Positions 59,769 to 64,000 of a DNA stretch of 64,000 nucleotides are shown piece after piece. Within the stretch, counting starts at the first letter, position 1; every line of letters starts with the position of its first letter. A model generated the notes under the pieces. That model did not search any database. It was given only the letters and a program-made list of their open reading frames with translations, and was not told where the DNA came from. Origin of the DNA: Medicago truncatula (Eukaryota > Streptophyta > Magnoliopsida > Fabales > Fabaceae); the NCBI RefSeq assembly GCF_003473485.1, contig NC_053045.1, forward strand, positions 43,814,494 to 43,878,493, written 5' to 3'. Made by a program: the position numbers and the translations under genes.

Positions 59769-61059
59769 TGGTAAAGTGCACTTTTCCCCCTAACTTTCAA
59801 AAACTTGTAATTTTGGTCCCCTAAGTAAAGAAATTATAATTTTGGCCCCTTAAGATTTAGCCCCATTGCAACTTTAATTCTTTTGGTCAATTTTGACCAG
59901 TCAATGCCTACGTGGCATGTCACGTGTGTAATTAATGAATTAAAAAAATAAAAAAAGCATATTATCATTTTTTAAATTAAATAAATGAAAATGAAATTAA
60001 AAAATAAAAAAAAACATAAAAAAAATTAAAATTATAAGGAAAGGAAAAATCGGACCTAGAAAAACTCAAAACTCTTGTTAAACCCAACAGGTAATAGCAC
60101 ATCAGTTCATCCAACCCAGAAAAGGGCGACATTTTTTCACTTTCTCCCTCAACCGCCGGTAGCATGCGTTAGCAGAACAGAACAAACTGAACAGAGTATC
60201 TGCAAGCAAAGCAAGAATAATGAAGAAAAGGAAACGATTCTGATTCCGATTGAAAAGAATGAAGAAGATTGATATTCCGAAACCGTTAAGGGATTAATCT
60301 CACTTTTGGAGAGTCCCAATAGAAAAGTTTTTATCTCCGCTTGCAATACACTCTTGGATTTCTCTACCACCGCTTTCGCCCAACAACAATTTCCCAGGAA
60401 AATTGATGCTGTTTGAGATTCCCAATTGAAGGGATTGGGGTTTTGATTCGGCAGCGTTGCGATGACATAAGGTTTGCTACAGAGATGACAACAAAAGCTT
60501 TGATGACGACGGCGATAGAAACTCTTTGCACGACGGCGGCGACAGAGTATGTGGATGGTGCTAAAAAGTTGCACGACGGCGGCGATTGAAGCATCAATTT
60601 CTTCTTCTCTTTTTTGTTACGAGGTTCAATTGTTTGTGGTTTTTTTTTTTATGGATGGTGTTAATAACTAGTTTAGTTTTAAACTGGTTTAATTGTTTTT
60701 CAACCGGTTTTGATAATTTAGATCCAATCCATTTCATTGATGCTGTTTGAGATCCAATCCATTCCATTTCAACCGGTTTTTCCTTTCCTTATAATTTTAA
60801 TTTTTTTCTGATTTTTTTTATTTTTTTAATTTCATTTTCATTTATTTAATTTAAAAAATTATAATGTTTTTTTTATTTTTTTTAATTCAATAATTATACA
60901 CGTGGCGTGCCACATAGGCATTGACCGGTCAAAATTGGCCAAAAGGATTAAAGTTGCAATGAGGCTAAATCTTAGGGGGCCAAAATTGTAGTTTATGTAC
61001 TTAGGGGGCTAAAATTGCAAATTTTTAAAAGTTAAGGGGGGGAAAGTGCACTTTAAACC
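59769..61059. mobile_element. Non-autonomous Mutator-like element (1.29 kb), exact 9-bp TSD
   Basis: Long inverted arms of about 270 bp: TAAAGTGCACTTTTCCCCC, CCTACGTGGCATGTCACGTG on the left and CACGTGGCGTGCCACATAGG, GGGGAAAGTGCACTTTA on the right. TTGTTTTTA flanks it exactly at 59760-59768 and 61060-61068. The central 700 bp (60060-60780) is richer in GC, with GGCGGCGA repeats and an uninterrupted 141-codon minus-strand ORF of no known family. It may be a captured gene piece. Confidence 0.88.
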
Positions 61060-61068
61060 TTGTTTTTA

Positions 61069-63176
61069 CTCTTGAATGATTAATTGATCAACTTTTTTTT
61101 TTCCTAATTTTCTTGGATAATCCTATTTGAGAAATGTGAACAAGAACTAATTTGATTGAAGTTGTTCAATTTTATAAACTAATTTGTTAACGTGATCATC
61201 TTATAATTTTAAATTGAATAGTAAAATTGGTAATCGAAATGGTAAATGTTTGTAAAAAAAAAAGACCTCAAATTCTATGAATTAGCAAATGTATCCTTGT
61301 TATTGAAATTGTAGTTCTTCACTCAAAATAGTTTATTTATTAACTTCTTTGCTTAGAGGCCATAATGTAATTTGTTAAATATAAACACACGTTTTCACGT
61401 GAATCACACATCAATGTCACATTGCATGCTATATTGCGTATAAAATATACAAGACAACTCGTTAGCAAGACCCTTAATATATTTGGAATAGAGAAATGAT
61501 ACCTACTTTTCTTTGTGAATGTATGGTTGTCCTAAAAGTTGTCACACAAATGATTGTTCAAATAACACACCTCTTTGAAAAATTACAATCGATTTTATCG
61601 CGCAATCTACATGAATAGTAAACCGTCCAATTGACTAGGGAACTTATGAGTTTGGTTCTTGAGTGATTATTTGAAGTAGAACATGCATGAGCAGCGAGGT
61701 TGAGTTTTTAGGCAGCATGGATTCACAAAGGGTTGTACGTGCATGAGGCTTGTACGTGATGGAGACCAACAAAAGTGGTTGCACATAGTGGATATTATCA
61801 CAACTAAAACTTTTTTTGCATTTTTGTGCCAAATCACAATTAGTATATTCCTTCGACATCAAAACTAGCTCTTACAGGCAAATTCCACTATTCAAGGAGA
61901 TAACGTGTATGACAAATTTATGAAGTGTTTTTATACAAGAACTTGTTCTTAACCATTAAAAATAATTGTGGGCTAACATGTACAAACGTGAAAACTTCTA
62001 AAACTCATTTTTAGTTTTGAAAGAATTGTTACCATTTGAGTTGTTATTACACATACAAACGCTCATCAAAAGCAAGTACCTTGCTAGTATTTTTGTTTAA
62101 TTTTCCTCAAAAAAATCAATCAGAAAACAATGCTTCTTCAGCTTTGAAAAGTTACATGCATACAATACAATGCAAATTACAAGGCAAAACTTTTTGCTAA
62201 TATTCATTGTGATTGCCGGGAAGGATAAATGCAGTAAATGTAAGCAATGCTGCTCACCATCTATGTTGAAAAGATTGAACAAACTCAACCAGCGCTCACA
62301 ACCATGAAGTTAAAACAACAAATGTAAGCAATGCTGCTCACCATCCTGCTTCTAGGATTAAGATGCACTCTGCACACAAAAAACATTACCTTTTCACAGT
62401 TAGGTCTTATTGTTGTCGTCCTATTACATTAAGAAGCGAAGAACAAATAACCAAACACAGTTAATAAGACCTGTCTGTAACCTGTGTTTCAAAGGATAAT
62501 GTGTTGAGGATAATAAACAGAAAGGTAACTAGAAATCCACATCAAGCATTTCGTGCAAAAAGTTTGATGACAAAAAAAGTATATATAATAGTAAATTGAA
62601 AAGGTGAGCAGGAAGGAAGTATAAGGTTCTGTTTAGAGGGAGTGATTTTTGTCTTTATTTCTTACATTCATTTTTAATTACAAAAGTTTGTTTTCATTTC
62701 ACCTCCTGTTTCCAATAGTTTGTATAAAAAATTGTGAAATCAACTTTCCTATTATTTTCACGATTTCCTATACAAAATAGAAAATGCAGTGAAAACAGAA
62801 TGATATTTTAGGGAAAATATAACATGTTTTCTCAAACTAAACCTTAAAAAAAATATATACTTGCCAGTTGCTGAATTGCTGCTACTTTAATTCAACAATT
62901 GAGCATGAAACAAAGGAATTTTCAAAGAAAATTAATAGATTGATTTTTTACAAAAAAAAATAATAATACATTGTGCAATGATATTGCGACAAATAAATAC
63001 TCAATAGTCATCGTATTCAGATAATAAGTAAAATCACCAAAGATAGTTACATTCACTACATTCTCTAAAGCAATCACGTATCGAGTACTGGATTAGAATT
63101 ATAAGCACAAGGTGATAACTTTCAATGCAAAGGAAAATATGACCAGTGAGATAGAAGTTAGGGCTTGCAAACCTCG
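61069..63176. other. Spacer between the Mutator-like element and the shikimate pathway gene
   Basis: A short MITE fragment of the POD1-intron family lies near 61494-61590 (GAGAAATGATACC and TGATTGTTCAAATAA). A possible Tourist-like element is at 62624-62845 (GGTTCTGTTTAGAGGG and CTCAAACTAAACC). A 30-bp phrase around AAATGTAAGCAATGCTGCTC occurs at 62234 and again at 62320. No gene was recognised. Confidence 0.4.
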
Positions 63177-63529
63177 TCAATAGTTTTCCATAATTTTTCT
63201 GAAGAGTTCTTTTGGTGCTGCAAATGCAAAACGAAATCAAAGAAGCAATATAAGATGTTATAACTATTCAATCAAATAAATCACAAACCACAGAAACAAG
63301 GACAACGAAATCAGGGCCAAAAAGTCCATGGAACATAGTCTATTAAATTTTTTACTGTCAGTTTACCTGGCAATCCAGTATAATGCTCATATTGTCGATA
63401 TGCTTGTCCAATAAACATCTCCAGTCCTGTTACAATAGTAGCTCCAGATTCTTCTGCTTCTTTCAACAGTCTAGTCATTTTTGGCGTGTAGACAGCATCA
63501 AAAACCAGAGAGTAAAATTTCAATGCATG
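63177..63529 (-). CDS. 3-dehydroquinate dehydratase/shikimate dehydrogenase, last two exons
   Basis: Two exons on the minus strand, 63529-63367 and 63217-63177 (TGA), join in frame. They encode HALKFYSLVFDAVYTPKMTR, LLKEAEESGATIVTGLEMFI, GQAYRQYEHYTGLP and APKELFRKIMENY. This is the C terminus of the plant bifunctional DHQ-SDH enzyme, which makes shikimate in plastids. FDAVYTPKxTxLL and GLEMFIGQAxxQ are shikimate dehydrogenase motifs that contribute to the NADP/shikimate site. The rest of the gene continues to the right; no further exon was recognised in 63530-64000, which is therefore intron sequence. Confidence 0.92.
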
Positions 63530-64000
63530 CTACAAAAAACAGAAGTGATTAGTTCCCTGAAGGTCAACTTACTCTCGTCCCTTAGTAAGATAGTATGTGC
63601 CTTAATAAAAACAATATTTGACAGTAACATCCATCTACAATAGAAACGCCACGGGCCAAACATAAATACGTGGTAGAAGTGCTTTTGTTTGGGTCACCGC
63701 TCCACTTCCACTTAAAGAATGAGTATTTTGATGGCCAAGTTTTTGGCATTTTGTTCAGGTAAAATTCAACTATACCAAATAAATACACAATCATGGAGAG
63801 CATAAATATTTCAAACCAAAAGGTCTAAGTCACAAACATGGCTTAAGGCCTTAAGCGGCATTAAAAATCATATACTATAATGATTCCCAACCAAAATTCT
63901 GTTAAGGAAATCGGAATAAACATATAATTTAATCTGTAAGCATGACCACTATAAAATATTTTTACATATGCATCCAATTGCATCTCATTTGTGAAGATAT

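Noticed and set aside
60149..60574. 141-aa minus-strand ORF as a gene
   Set aside because: It lies wholly inside the Mutator-like element core, has no family match and no splice or promoter context. Kept only as a possible captured fragment.
63582..63803. Additional exon of the shikimate pathway gene
   Set aside because: The reading frame there shows no dehydratase or shikimate dehydrogenase motif; it is taken as intron.
1..64000. CRISPR arrays, prokaryotic operons or defence systems
   Set aside because: No regularly spaced direct repeats of that kind. All supported genes are intron-containing plant genes or small plant ORFs.

Overview
The window looks like nuclear DNA of a dicot plant, most probably a legume close to Medicago. 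The genes are split by many short GT-AG introns, the DNA is AT-rich, the encoded families are plant-specific or plant-like, and an Au-type SINE plus Stowaway, Tourist, Mutator-like, hAT and CACTA-type short elements lie in introns and spacers. The genus is inferred from general resemblance; no search was run.

Layout. 1-1412 (+): last four visible exons of a TAPT1/POLLEN DEFECTIVE IN GUIDANCE 1 family membrane protein. 4149-7492 (+): DUF707 protein in 14 coding exons, with a tRNA gene on the opposite strand inside its second-last intron. 10623-15534 (+): SCAMP membrane-trafficking protein in 13 exons. 16851-17318 (-): secreted glycine-rich, cysteine-tailed protein. 18190-20948 (-): HAL2/SAL1-like bisphosphate nucleotidase that has lost key catalytic residues. 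20949-31900: gene-poor stretch with a rearranged NBS-LRR scrap, a Helitron/PIF1 helicase scrap and several MITEs. 31945-32127 and 38195-38383 (+): two related 60-62 aa proteins, with a broken third copy just after the second. 40740-43390 (-): alternative NADH dehydrogenase (NDA type). 45850-46825 (-): broken plant-mobile-domain gene. 47429-50423 (-): STP-type monosaccharide/H+ symporter. 51117-55698: cluster of Mutator-like and hAT elements. 56367-59591 (-): S1/P1-type nuclease, with a 1.3 kb Mutator-like element just upstream of its start codon. 63177-64000 (-): 3' end of the bifunctional 3-dehydroquinate dehydratase/shikimate dehydrogenase gene.

The genes are ordinary housekeeping or transport genes and do not form a functional cluster. 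No prokaryote-like system is present. The most interesting items are the predicted catalytically dead HAL2-like enzyme, the small-protein pair with its decayed copy, the NBS scrap with motifs in the wrong order, and the transposons with exact target-site duplications, several of them nested. Exon boundaries were read by eye from GT-AG sites and checked for frame continuity; transcript ends are not determined.
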